From Phycomyces blakesleeanus NRRL 1555(-) (lineage: Eukaryota > Mucoromycota > Mucoromycetes > Mucorales > Phycomycetaceae), in the NCBI RefSeq assembly GCF_001638985.1, contig NW_017265145.1, positions 806,001 through 870,000 of the forward strand: a stretch of 64,000 nt of DNA. The letters are read 5' to 3'. A model generated the notes under the pieces. That model saw nothing but the letters and a program-made list of their open reading frames with translations. It searched no databases and was not told the origin of the DNA. Shown piece after piece: positions 24,711 to 37,325 of this stretch. The position numbers and the translations under genes were made by a program. The stretch's first letter is position 1. Every line of letters starts with the position of its first letter.

Positions 24711-26485
24711 ATGATTATCAACGGCTCCAAGTTTGCCTGTGGGACCTGCATAAAGGTATACCATTAAATCAGCTTTTGGATAGAAAAATAAATATATATG
24801 TATCTATTCATTTCTCACTCATTTTATTTTATTTAGGGTCATCGCTCTTCTCACTGCAGCCATACTGATCGCCCTCTTTTTAAAATCCGAAAGAAAGGCC
24901 GGCCCGTGAGCCAATGTACCTATTGTAGAGATCTCAGAAGGACTAAACAGATACACGTCAAATGCGTTTGCAGCGAAAGAGGTATTGAATTTATTCCATT
25001 TTATTTTAATAGTCTTAGTATTGGAGTATAAACAAGGGGTCTTAATAGTATATTTTGTCCATTTGTTTGTATTTACGTTTGTTTATTTGTTTGTTTGTAT
25101 TTCCCAAAGAAGTGTCTACCCGCCCACCTCAGGAGCTCTGTCATCCATGCCACCTGCTCCTGGCTAACAAGAAGTCTAGCAAGGCGTATGTAGGCACATC
25201 AAACGAGTCGGATGCCAAACTTCTTATCCATCAACAGTCCTCTTCTAGCACCCAAAAATGCACCTGCCAGCACAAAACAACCGTGCGCACAATCCCTACA
25301 GACTACACGTCCTTGAACCCTACCGACCAACAAACCCTATCCCAAGCACCAAATATTGACTACACTCCAGATTTTATGAGCGACGACATCAACTCATGGA
25401 ATACGTCTAACCCACACGACCAAGATCAGGATTTCTTTAATCAACAGTACAGTAACATCAACATCAACAGCAGCGATAGTAATACCAATAACAATATCAA
25501 TAACAATATCAACATCAACAGCAACATTAGTATCAGCAGCAGCAGCAGAAGTAGTACAAAAAGCACAAACAGCGTAAATAGTACAAACTTCAGCTTTGTC
25601 TTTCAGTCCCCAAAGATCTCAAAACATCCCAAGCTTCGACTCAGCAAAGTCAAACGCAGTCAGTCAGCATCCACTCAATCAACTACCCGTTTTCTCGAAC
25701 AAAACAGACGAGTTCACGAGGGCTACATCTCTGACCAGAGTACCTTTTCGCCTCCCGAACAAACCCTCAGCCACGCATTTGGCTACTCTTCTCTTCCACT
25801 TGTCGAAGAAACACGATATGCAGAAGATTGTATTGAAGTAGATATGTTTCCAGCCCAATGTCCAGCCGAACTGTCCGCACCACCTGCGTACGACTATGTC
25901 TCAAGCGAAGAGTTCTCAAATGAAATGAATATAGCAGATACTGAAGAGCTGACCGCCCTACTGAACGACGTGCTGAGCCACCGCGAGACAATGTCTTCCA
26001 GCACGGCTTCTGTGTCAGACACACTGTCCTATGTATCAGTTCCTCCGTCCCCAAAGGGCCACCCTCCTACTTATGCCATGAGTTGCCTAATACCAACCCC
26101 TCCACAAGCTCACCTTTCCCAAACTATGTGTGGATTACCCGGGTCCCAGCAGCGCTGCCAGCCCAAGAAGAACAACAAAAATTCACGAGGTGAATCAGTC
26201 GTCATTACCATCACCCCTTTGCCTTATTTCAACAGCCGTCGTTCTTCATCCCAAAGCTTACCTGACCCAACTTCCCCAACCACCACCACAACAACAACAA
26301 CGCGCGTTGTTACTTGTCACTGTGGTCCTTCATGTACTTGCCTTGGCTGTTTTGTTCACCCAAACAATCTTTACTTTCCTACAGAAATCGTTGATCCCTT
26401 TGCAGGATTTTTGCATCATCCAATTTCATCTGCTTCTTCAATGTATAGCTCAGACGACGAAAGTTTGCATATCATGGGCATGTAA
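24711..26485 (+). CDS. Copper-fist transcription factor (Mac1/Ace1/Cuf1 type)
   Basis: Copper-sensing regulator, 521 aa. Exons are 24711-24755, 24837-24981 and 25110-26485. The N-terminus is a complete copper fist: MIINGSKFACGTCIKGHRSS, then CSHTDRPLF, the minor-groove element KKGRPVSQCTYCRDLR, and CVCSER. The middle is long and low-complexity (Asn/Ser repeats at about residues 155-200, Gln/Pro/Thr elsewhere) and probably disordered. Near the C-terminus CHCGPSCTCLGC is a Cys-rich block like the CxC...CxC copper-sensing motifs of Mac1 and Cuf1, which switch activity off when copper is bound. Having one such block fits an activator of copper-uptake genes, but this is inference from architecture. 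Exons join in frame. Confidence 0.93.
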
Positions 26486-26830
26486 TGTCAGAGAGAAAAA
26501 AAAACACCAACCAACCAACCTCTCCTTTATTTATATATTCTGTTTTACTTTACTTTATTTTACATTCATTCAATCCTTGTCTTTCATAGTGATCTCCAAA
26601 TTACTTTCTTTATATATGAACCCTTTCTATTATTTCTCTTTCTTTCTTTCTTTGATTTCCTATGCAAAAATTCTTCTTTTATTTTTATGTATGTATATAA
26701 GCACCTTTCATTTTCACTTTAATTTTTTTCTTTAAAAAAATAATAATCCCTGTACTGAACTATAGAAATCCTTCTCCTCAAATATGTATGCTTTACTGTA
26801 AGATCTTTCAATAATATATAATTTGTACAA
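26486..26830. other. Convergent 3' flanks
   Basis: Pyrimidine-rich 3' region between the copper-fist gene (+) and the cobalamin adenosyltransferase gene (-). No gene seen. Confidence 0.5.
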
Positions 26831-27945
26831 TCAGACTGGCTTGGTGTAAATTCTCTCTGGTTCTCCAATCTGATAAGCAGCCGTTCTGGCAGCATTAAAC
26901 AGATAATCACTCAATCTACGAGAATATTGTTGTTATATATTTAAAAAAGTCAAAAGTAAATGTCTTCTTCTTAAAAGTAATTTACCTGTTAAGATAAATT
27001 CCTACACTGTTATCACACAGCTGATCACGCACGAGTATCTGTACGGTTCTCTCTGCACGACGACAGACCGAGCGTGATACATGTAAGCTAGCACTCGCCT
27101 TTCCTCCTGACTGTGTAAAGATATGTCAGTACATAGAAAAAAAGAAGACAAGGAAGATTGAACGTACCGGGAGAATGAATTTAGTCAGTCTAGGCAATTC
27201 TGCGTCCATTTCGTCGATCCATTTTTCGAGTTGAGCAACATGTTCGCCTTCTTCATCAAAAGTAGTACGTTCTAAAGACCAATTTTGTTTGGAGATGTGA
27301 TTGAGTGATCCAATTGATTCTGTTAAATGTTCACAAAATAAGACAGTCATTCTTACGGAGCTTTCTTTCATTGGATCTGTCGCGAGGGGTGGCAATGTTG
27401 GATCCGATATCTTGCAACAAGCATTGGATCTACAAAAGTACAATTTTCGTATAGACACATTATTATTTATTTCTTTACTTGTTTTACAATTTACTCTTTC
27501 ATCAAAGATTTCCTTTTTTCAAAATATTTTAATCGTACCTGTAACAACTGCTCCACTAGAACTTTACTCTTTTGATCTTCCAAGTATGACATTGCCAATC
27601 TAAATCAAGCAAAATTATAAGCCTATTTAGATTCTTTTGTAAATTATTAATATTATCTTACCCAATGTTTGAACTCAGCTCATCGGAAGTTCCTGCAACA
27701 CAAGAAATATATATATATATTTGAATATTTTCTTGTTAATAATAGATTTAATATTAATGCTTCATATTATTACCAAGTGCCTCAAAGACATCGTCGTCTT
27801 TAACCAGACGTTCTCCGTTATAAAGACTAGAAGTTCCTAAATCATAAACATCAGAATATTGAAATTTGTACACATTTATTTATTGGAATGACTTTCTGGT
27901 CAGTTGGAATGTACCTTTGTCGCCTGTCTTGGTGTAAATCTTCAT
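26831..27945 (-). CDS. MMAB: ATP:cob(I)alamin adenosyltransferase (PduO/MMAB type)
   Basis: Makes adenosylcobalamin, the cofactor of methylmalonyl-CoA mutase. Eight exons (minus): 27945-27915, 27836-27774, 27692-27662, 27599-27539, 27429-27357, 27271-27168, 27110-26986 and 26915-26831. All join in frame to 190 aa. Diagnostic segments are MKIYTKTGDKGTSSLYNGER (ATP loop), ALGTSDELSSNIGLA, IQCLLQDIGSNIATPR, TKFILPSGGKASASLHVSRS with VCRRAER (active-site region), and LNRLSDYLFNAART. The ATG stands right at the conserved start, so no mitochondrial presequence is visible. The upstream frame stays open but has no ATG, so an extra 5' exon encoding one is possible. The gene is dense in introns for its size. 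Confidence 0.93.
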
Positions 27946-30900
27946 TGTCTTAATCTTTTGTTTGTCATTGCCAATATTAATGTACCTTTTCTTTTCTCTT
28001 TTAATGAACAGAAAAAAAAATACTTACTTTTATTTGTTGCTTTCAAGAGTGAAGAGTTGCAAACCTATGAATTTAATATTTTAGATGGATTTAGGAGATA
28101 GGCTTTTTTCTCTCTCTCTCTCTCTTTTTTTTTTTTTAAAACGCGTCTTGTCTTCTGCAGTCACATCTACAAAAGAAGATCAAGATGGGAACACAATCCT
28201 AATAATATAAAAAAAAATATCTCTCTTTGGTTGTAGGACAAAGGTTTCTCAATCGCACAAAATCTCACCAAAAATATACAAATATGCATATTTGAGTTTT
28301 ACGCACTTTCCAAATTTGTAATAACACTGAAAAATTAAATTAAAAGAAAAAAAGGGTTTAACAAAATGGTGAAACACATTTTCAGCCTTTCTTTCCTGTG
28401 GATTTTTATTGTTTTTCTTCTTCTTCTAAACATTGATGTACGTAAAGATCATATAACCAAAATTCGTTAATGATAAACACATTAAACAACTTTGGATAAA
28501 ATATATGTGTTTAGCCTTATAATTCGGTTAGAAACGGTCCACATATAGACCAGAATATTATAATCCCAAAACTATTGGTTAAAATGTACAGTTGTTAAGA
28601 TTTTGTCAGTGCTCACAAAAATATCTCTAAAAGAAAAAGCTAGCTTTTTATCTGCTACCAATATATCACTTTTCCCGGCTACAGATACAATGGGAATATA
28701 ACACTCATATCACACTCATGTCTGAACAATCCAAATAAATTTATTTCGTTGAAAAAAAAGAAGACAAAATAGATGAAATCGATAATCTTTTATTCGAACC
28801 ATTCCAGTCTATTGACAGCTGTAAATGTATCTTAATAAAATCTTGAGTAGTGAATTAGGCTACATAAGAATGAGCTTCAAATGTCATCTTAGGAATACCT
28901 GGCTATAACTAGGGGGAAAGATTTATATTCTTTATACTCTCTTTAATCTTCGTCTTACAGAATAACCCTCCAAAACACATTATGTTAATCTTGCAGTGTT
29001 TCCGACTTGAATGTCACGGGAAATCTTACTAAGAATTTTGCCATAATGTCGCAAGTTCAAGAAAAAAATGGTCTCTATTCCACAGCCTGTATTCAACCTG
29101 TAACGACTCCTTGTCTTTGTTGGCTGAAAACGTATCGGTAAAATCTTGATCTGGCCACAGTAAATTCCTCGTATGTGTATTATAAAAGGTTTCTTCTCCC
29201 GGGACCAATAGAGACATAGAGGTACTAATTATTTAGTGCTGGTTTGATGATATATTAACATAAGAAATGTTCTCTTAGTTAGGGATGTTGGCTTTCCTGT
29301 AAGTAGGTATTTGGATACTATTGTGGGTCTGCTTGATAATGGAGAGGACAGTGATATCTGTCTGAATTATCCTTCTAAACCTCATGTAGCCGCATGATTA
29401 ATCTCGGAAAGCCGCAGTGTCTAAAATATAGACCTACCTCCCACAAATTCAGTTTGTATAAAGGTAATCTCCCTTTTTCTCCCAGGTTAAGTTAACAAAG
29501 AGCCCTAGTGTCCCTTTTCATGTAACATGAAGGTAAAGATTTGCGAAGAGAGAAGTAGCTGAACGATAAATTCTCAAGTTATTCTAAAAATCAAGTCATA
29601 CGAAATAATGCAAGAAAATAGATGTGAGGAGATGTTTTAGGGTCACAATATGTATGCTTATGCTGGAATTCGGGTCCTTATAAGTAGGCTGCCAAGAAAA
29701 AACAGAGCTAATTATGATAATAGCTGAAAATATTTTCTGTTATAACAACCAATAAAATTCTTTTTGTATAGTATCTAACTCTATTTTAGAACTTTACTAG
29801 ATAATCATAATAATCTATTATAAAGTAAAATACCTACAAATAAGCATCGTTTGATAGAATTCTGCTATAAGACAAGACAGTTATATTTAGCTATACAGGA
29901 AAACTCTATTATGAATTATTCAGTATATATATAACAGTATGTGTGTGTGTTTGAAGTAATTTACATAATCTTTTTTAAAGTATGTACCTCTTCGAAAGCT
30001 TATTTACTATGTTTAATCACCGACGTAATTATGCATGTTTTACTCATCAAATGGAAAGAAGACCAGCGATATTAATGATACTGAAAGGATTGTAAAAAAG
30101 TCCTTTTTCTATTGAACGGTATTTAAACTCTTTTGAAATATATTATCTGTATAAAGGAGAGAATAAAATATTCTTTTTATATTTACTACATAAACTACCT
30201 TTAAAAGGTTGGTCCTCACCTGTAATTTGATAAATCTTCAAAGACAATTAAATCTCTAAATTAGATTCTAATAAAGACCTTGGAGCTATAGTCCTTTTTT
30301 CAGGTTCAGATAAAAACACTCTGCGATATACATATGTATGTATGTATGTTATTGCTGGTGTGACATCTGCAACTTCATTTAGAAAGACACCTTGAGTAAA
30401 GAGATAGACGTGTTTGTGACTAAGCATATTAATATATATATAAATATTCAGATATACCAAGTTTAGCTGTATTCACAAGATTGTGTTCTTTCAAGATAAA
30501 TGAATTATTGAATAGAAAGCAAGCATGGTAAAACAGGATCAAATATATCAAAATTAAATGCACAAATGGTATTAAATGACAAATGAAATGACGTCATGGT
30601 TTTTCAAGCTTTTCAATTGTCAAGTTGAATTGATGGTTTGTCCAGTAGCCTTGGTGGTGTATCTTATTTATTTTTTCTAGGGGTTCTGAAGTCAGGGCAA
30701 GTGTATTTGATGATTTTATTAAAGAAGTTTCTTGTTTTTTCTTAAAAAAAGGGGGGGAATAAAAGCACAAAGCAGAAAGGTTAAAAGAAGGGGAGTCAGG
30801 ATATCTATAAAGAGATATATATCTATATATACATGTACATAAAGAGCTTGATCTTTTTCGTTGGCTTGGTTTACTAGCCAAACTAAACTAAACTAAACCC

Positions 30901-31128
30901 CTCCCCCCCTCCACCACTAAGAGCGAACACAAAAGCGATAATAACACGGCCCCCAAACCCCTCCCTTCTTTTTTTTTATTCCCCTTTTCTTCCTCTTATT
31001 TTTTCTTCTTCTTTCTTCTTTTTCTTACTGTGCTTCTTCTTCTTCGTCAAGAGAGTCTAACCCTACTATAAAAAAATAAACAGACATCAAACCGACTCCT
31101 TCCAATCATTGTCCAAGAGTCTACCTCT
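27946..31128. other. Long intergenic region, no gene seen
   Basis: About 3.2 kb between the divergent starts of the adenosyltransferase (-) and Kap104 (+) genes. Only short frames occur (for example 29029-29217 minus), with AT-driven composition. A C-rich patch lies at 30896-30965 and pyrimidine-rich sequence just before Kap104. Confidence 0.5.
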
Positions 31129-34100
31129 ATGAACGATTGGCAACCAATACCAAGAAGTCTTCGGGAATTGCTTTACGTATTTCAAAATGGAATTTCCCCC
31201 GATGGCAGCACCCAAGCACTCGTACAACAAGTAAGAAAATACTTAATTATATAAAACAAAAGAAAGAAGGAATGAAAGAAATATTTTTTTAACATGCGAT
31301 GATCGTTCTTGATCATCCATCCGAAAATAGCGATTGCAATCCTTTAATGAGATTCATGATTACAATTCATATCTCGTTTATATATTGACAGTAATGCAAA
31401 ACGAGGATGTGTACACGCGTGTTATTGCCGGATTGACATTAAAGAACAATATACGATCTCATTTTAACGCCATTCCGCTGTATGTGCTAGAGCATGTAAA
31501 AATGTGCTGTACTATTTCGCTTCAATCCCCCGAACCCGACGAAGGAGTGCGCAAAGCCATCGGGTCTGTAATCACTGCGCTGGTCACACGAGGACAGGTT
31601 CACAATTGGCCAGAGATCCTTGAGATTCTTATAAATCAACTAGACAGTCCTAATTATATTGCAGTGCAGGTAAATACTCTCTTTATTGTTTTTACTAAGA
31701 AAGAAAGAAAGAAAGAGCAAGTTGTCTGAAGAGGAGGTTGAGTTAAGGGATGGTACTTAACTCAACAGAGAGGCTAATATTCCTTTTGGGGTCTTTTTTT
31801 TTAATATCTTTATCTTTCTAAAACAACATTGTAGATGGCATGGGATTGTTTGAGCAAAATTTGTGAGGATGCGGCAATAGATTTGGATCAGGAAATCAAT
31901 GGGGTCCGACCTTTGAGCTACATGATCCCAAAGTTTATCAAGTTTTTTTATCACTATGACACAAAACTGCGTGTTCAAGCGATTGGTGCAACAGGACAGT
32001 TTGTCTTGTTACGCTCACAGTCTCTTATGACTCACATAGAGGAGTATCTGACGGCTTTATTCGCAAATGCGGAAGACAAAAGCCCAGAGATAAGAGTAGA
32101 AGTGTGTCGGTCTCTGGTCATGGTCCTTGAAGCACGTCCAGACAAACTCGAGCCATCTCTAGACTCAGTTGTAAAATACATGATCTCCTCTACCGCTAAC
32201 TCAAATGAATTGGTCGCACTTGAAGCATGCGATTTCTGGTTACAATTCACAAATGTGGAGATTTTTAAAAAACGTCTATTGCCATATCTGCCGGATTTGG
32301 TACCAATCTTGCTGAGCAAAATGGTCTACTCGGAATCAGATCTAATGATGCTTGATGGCGACGAAGACGATTTTAATGTAGCAGATAATGAATGTGATAT
32401 AGCACCTCGATCATATCGCCACAAGACTATCGTGCAGACCAAAAAGAAAGAAGACGACAACGATGAAGATGACGACGATCATGGGGACGGCAATCAGTAT
32501 TTGGATGACGAGACTGATAAACACCAAGACACAGACGAAGAGGAAGAGGACGAAGGAGACTTTGATGACGATGAATTTTATTCAGAATGGACACTGCGTA
32601 AATGCAGTGCTGCTACTCTGGATCGACTTGCTGTTACATACAAAGCAGACCTTGTCAATGTTCTTTTGCCGGTTGTGAACCGTAACCTGGCAAATGCTGA
32701 TTGGAAGGAGAGAGAGTGTGGCATCTTGGCTCTGGGTGCTGTAGCCGAAGGTAAGAAAACAGAAGAAGAAGAAGAAGAAGAACAAAACAAGAGGTGGGTT
32801 GGCAGGCATCTGACGGCAATTACAATGCTATAGGTGGCATAGAAACAATTGCGCCTCATTTGCCTGGCCTGATTCCCTTCTTGATCCAATGTCTGAATGA
32901 TCCAAAGGTAGTTTCTAAACACAGTTGCTTTTTTGAAATCGAAACCAAAGAAACAAAAAAGTCAAATCAAAATCAAACTAAACCAAGGGTTATTCTTATC
33001 ATTTATATTATATATCTGTCTGCGTTGCATAATCTGCTTTATTTATTTTTTATCGGGGGAATGTATTCTTGTTTCTGTATGAATGCGTATTGATTTAGCC
33101 TTTGGTACGATCCATCACTTGCTGGGCTATTGGCAGGTTTTCAGAGTGGTGTGTCAACCAATGCTACACACTCACGGGGCGCAAGGATTTCTTTGAGCCT
33201 GTCCTCTTCAGTCTCCTCAACCGACTCTTAGATCGAAATAAGCGTGTTCAGGAGGCCGCTTGTTCTGCCTTTGCAACGCTAGAAGAACAAGCGATGCAAG
33301 AGCTCGAGCCTTACCTCGAATACATCCTTAATGTGCTTACCACAGCATTCAGACTTTATCAGCACAAAAACCTTCTTGTACTATACGATGCTTTGGGTAC
33401 ATTGGCCGAATCTGTTGGAACGGCACTCAATCAACCCAAATGTCTTTTGGTTATGATGCCTCCACTTATCGAAAAATGGAACGGATTGTCTGACCAGAGC
33501 ACAGACCTTTTCCCTCTTCTAGAAGTATGCATTATATATATATATATATATTGAACACAAGCAAGAGAGACAGTATTCAATTCCTTTTTGTTTATTTAGT
33601 GCCTTTCTTCTATCACAACCGCCCTTCGCGATGGATTCGCACCTTTTGCAGAACCAGTATTCTCTCGATGTGTCAAGCTTGTGGCATCTCATCTTCATGA
33701 AACTTACATGGCCAGCCAAGATCCCAGTCGATTTGATCCTCCCGATGTAGAGTTTATGGTTGTTGCCTTGGATTTACTAAGTGGCATGGTTCAAGGACTT
33801 GGTCATCTGATCGATCCTCTTGTTGCCTCGTCTGATCCTTCGCTTCTCTCCCTTCTCACCATCTGTATCCACGTAAGTTTTGTTTTTTATTCTTTGCTTT
33901 TGTGTCTTTTAAAATATTATACTATCAATAATTCACAATAAACATAACAGTAACAACAATAATAATTATATTACAATCACAATCATAATAATCTAAATAT
34001 ATATACTAAAAATCTCTCACACACACACAAAGGACCCTGTTATAGAAGTTCTTCAGTCAACATATGCTCTGATCGGAGACCTTGCCATTGCTTGCTTTGA

Positions 34101-34893
34101 CCGGATCAAAGACGGGCTACCTTTGTTTATGCCAGAACTTATTAGCCAGCTATCACCAGATATAGAGTATGTATCAGTATACAACAATGCTACCTGGGCA
34201 GCGGGTGAAATTGCAATGCGATGGGATGGTATAGATCCCTTTGTCGAACCATTGTTGGAGCGTCTGATTCCACTCTTGAGTGATCCTCAGGCGCCTGATT
34301 CTCTTCAGGAAAATGTAATCATTACGATTGGTCGTCTTGGACTTGCTCGGCCTAAGGCTCTAAGCGAACAGCCAACGCATTTTGTCCGTCCCTGGTTACG
34401 GAAGTCAATAAACCTTCCTGAAAACGATGAGAAAGATACCGCTTTCCAAGGAATATGCCAACTCATCAAAGTATCTCCTCAACACTTAATTGATGTAAGA
34501 AAAGAAGATTACTTTAGACTTAAATATCTAAACAGCCAAATAATCAAGAACAACAACAACAAAAACAAAAACACAATAATCAATTAACTGGTTTCTTGTG
34601 GGAACTTCTTTTTTTTCTTTAGGAATTACCAATGCTTTTGGTTACCATTTCTCAATGGGAAAACCCTTCGCCGGAACTCTTTGGATTGTTTGGAGAAGTA
34701 AGAATATTTGTTTTTGCCACTAAAAAGAAGAACTGTGAATTACATTGCTCACTGTTATTACATTGCCTGATTGTAGGTAATTGCTGGTTATAAGAACATG
34801 CTCACACCTGAGCAATGGAAAGAAAATTGGGAATGTGTTGGAAAAAGTTATCGAAATAAACTTACAGAACGCTATGGTTCTATCGATCAATAG
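31129..34893 (+). CDS. KAP104: Karyopherin beta-2 / transportin (Kap104)
   Basis: Nuclear import receptor for PY-NLS cargo such as hnRNP proteins, 927 aa of HEAT repeats. Exons are 31129-31230, 31331-31669, 31835-32750, 32834-32907, 33099-33524, 33600-33872, 34033-34494, 34623-34697 and 34777-34893. It follows transportin-1 closely: [81 protein letters not shown] very acidic loop near residues 360-400 ([14 protein letters not shown] and neighbours) corresponds to the H8 loop that couples RanGTP binding to cargo release. Later blocks include [34 protein letters not shown] and [17 protein letters not shown]. The end, [20 protein letters not shown], is family-typical. All introns are GT-AG. Confidence 0.96.
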
Positions 34894-35972
34894 TAGCAAA
34901 AAAAAAGAATAAATCAATAAACACTGTATGAAGATTTATTTTTTACAGTTGTTCCAATGCGGGTGATTTTTGTTTTTTTCAAGTTACCGGTAATCATATG
35001 TTACCGATAGCCATTGTTACCGATAACTTTTTTTTCATGGCTGGTATTGCTTGGCTGATATTTTTTTTTACAGTTGGTGTGGACAGATTAAAAGTTCAAA
35101 AAAAAGGGCAAAAAAAGGGTAGAATTTTTAATCGACTCTAATTAGCTAGTTTTCTTCCGTTGCCACTAGGATTGAGAAGGGAAGCATTTTTTTATGGAGA
35201 AGATGTCCCATATGATGAGAAGCCTAGAAAAACTCGCAATGAAAGGTTCTCACTTAATGACAGAGGCGGGATTATATGCACAATTTTATCTAATATTTTG
35301 AACTAATTTTGAACTTTTTTTTTAAAAAAAAAAGGTGTGGACAGTCATAAATCAGTCTGATTGACTAAGTTCTGGATGAAGTTGTTTTACCCTTTTTTTT
35401 GTTCTTTTTTTGAACTTTTAGTCTGTCCACACCAACTGTATAAAAAAAGGAAGAAAGATAAGCTGATCAAGATCAAGTTTAGTTTGGTTCAAAGCTAGTC
35501 TTCATAAACACATTTATTTTATCTTTAATATGTAGCATTTCTGTTGCTGTTACTGTTCCTGATGGTGTTATAGTGTTTTATTTTTATAACTGACCCAGAG
35601 TACATATATACAATTCATTACAGGCCCTCGATAACTTTGTTTAATACACTTAATAATAAGTAGGTTTGAAAATATCAATTTAAACGCAAACACACAAACA
35701 CACACCTCTTACTAAAAGGAATCATGGTTAACTTTATCAATACCATTTTATTTCTTACTCCTTTACTTTACCAAAATGAGATCTTGTGACTTTGCTTTTC
35801 TCAGACCCCGAAGAAATCCGTTGCCAAAAAAAGAGAATGATGTATTTAAAAAAAATGTATAAGTCAAACCGACTCACCCACACATATACATATAGGCCAA
35901 AGTCTTCTTCTTTCTTATTATTTTCCTTTATAGATATAGACATATATTAATTAAAGTAATACGCTTAAAGCA
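34894..35972. other. Intergenic region carrying a MITE
   Basis: Between Kap104 (+) and PIG-F (+). It contains the MITE at 35071-35438. The left part has a TTACCG/CGGTAA palindromic cluster at about 34985-35030 (TTACCGGTAA, TTACCGATA, TTACCGATAA). The right part is the PIG-F promoter region with an ACACAAACAC run near 35690. Confidence 0.6.
35071..35438. mobile_element. Tc1/mariner-type MITE, 368 bp
   Basis: Starts CAGTTGGTGTGGACAG and ends CTGTCCACACCAACTG, flanked by TA on both sides (35069-35070 and 35439-35440), the Tc1/mariner target. The inverted repeat runs on imperfectly for about 50 bp through TAAAAGTTCAAAAAAA and an A-rich stretch with GGG interruptions. A second, internal copy of GGTGTGGACAG lies at 35334-35344 next to TTTTGAAC and a T(n)A(n) tract, giving a double-ended terminus. 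No coding capacity. The same arrangement is found at the end of the Tc1/mariner relic at 41712. Confidence 0.88.
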
Positions 35973-37094
35973 ATGAATTCAGTGTTTCGCCATCTCATTG
36001 TGGCAGCTCTTGGTATTGGACTCAATGCCTTGGCTACATTCCGCCTACCTGGAACAAAACTGATGCAGGACCCAGTCGAGACATTAGCTTCAGCAGTACC
36101 TATCTTGTTACTGGGATATTGTCAACTACTCATGTTATCTCTTTATTTAAGAGGATCGTCTGTTCGTGATGCATTGGTAAAAAATAAAAATAAAAATAAA
36201 AATAAAAAATAAATGGAGGGAATTCGCATGAAGTCCTTTTACTTTCCATTTTTTCCCTCCTTGTTTTCTTCTTCTTTTATTTGTTAATATAGTTGCTTAG
36301 TTTACCACCGGGCGCGCTTTAGTGGCAACAGCCTGTGCTACACTTGTTTTGCATTTATTAACCATATTGTTTGGCGCACCCCTTTTAGCGTAAGTTTTTT
36401 TTTCTTATTTTTTATATATTGATTTTAATATTTCAACTCATATATATATATATATGTGTATGTGTATGTAATTAAATGAGCATTTTTATAGTAAATTCTA
36501 CAACACATTGGTTTTCTCGGCCTATCTGGCTATCCTGAGTGTCTTTCCAACATTTATAGCAATTGTAACACCTGGACAGCCTTCAGGTTGGTTCAAGATA
36601 TTCTTACAACATTGGTAAGTAAACTGCAAAAAGAAAGGCCAATTAATCACAGAATTAGTTAATCAGTTAATTTTATATACCTGTGTGAAACTATAAAATA
36701 TGATATAAACGAATATATGTATATTTTTGATAGTCCAACTACCACTTCAGAAATCTATGGGTATACACAGGCAGTATGCACATTTTCAGGTGCGTGGATT
36801 GGAGCAATAGTCTTACCGTTGGATTGGGATCGAGAGTGGCAGGTATGGTTAATCAGGTTAATTAGAGTGTATTATGTAAAATAGTAATATTAATAGTAAT
36901 AAAAAGAAAGAGAGAGAGAGAAAGTAGCTTGATAATAATATTAAGGGTCTAAATTTCTTCATTTTTTCTTCTTCTTTTAGGCCTGGCCAATCTCATGTGT
37001 GATCTCTACATTTCTAGGTCATGCGGTCGGTGTAGTGGCTGGTTTTGGGTGGTCATTCTTTAAGCATATCTGTGATAAGCCAAAGACAGAATAG
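35973..37094 (+). CDS. GPI11: GPI ethanolamine phosphate transferase stabilising subunit (PIG-F/Gpi11)
   Basis: ER multi-pass membrane protein that supports addition of ethanolamine phosphate to GPI anchors, 212 aa. Exons are 35973-36176, 36301-36389, 36492-36614, 36734-36842 and 36981-37094. The second exon must use the acceptor at 36300 rather than 36292, because the earlier one runs into a stop. Hydrophobic segments alternate with short loops. PIG-F-like blocks are LHLLTILFGAPLL, FYNTLVFSAYLAILSVFPTF, TTTSEIYGYTQAVCTFSGAW and IVLPLDWDREWQAWPISCVI, the last being the most conserved part of the family. The C-terminus ends in a Lys-containing cytosolic tail (CDKPKTE). Confidence 0.92.
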
Positions 37095-37325
37095 CAGAAT
37101 ATATATATATATATAGTAATAATAAAATTATTATAATTATTATTATTCTCAAGAACATCATTATTCTGTTTTGTTTATTTATTTGTTTATTTATTTGAAT
37201 ATGTGAATGTAAATGTGAACAGAATAGAGGGAATGAATGTGTGATCAAATGAATGAGTGGGAATGAATTAATGTACAAATGAAGATGAAGATGAAGATGA
37301 AGAAAGAAATACAAGGAAAATATGT

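Noticed and set aside
29029..29217. 62-codon minus frame in the 28-31 kb gap
   Set aside because: Short, with no homology recognised and no neighbouring exons with coding signal.
36293..36300. Earlier acceptor for PIG-F exon 2
   Set aside because: It leads to a TAG within ten codons, whereas the acceptor at 36300 gives the conserved FGAPLL region.
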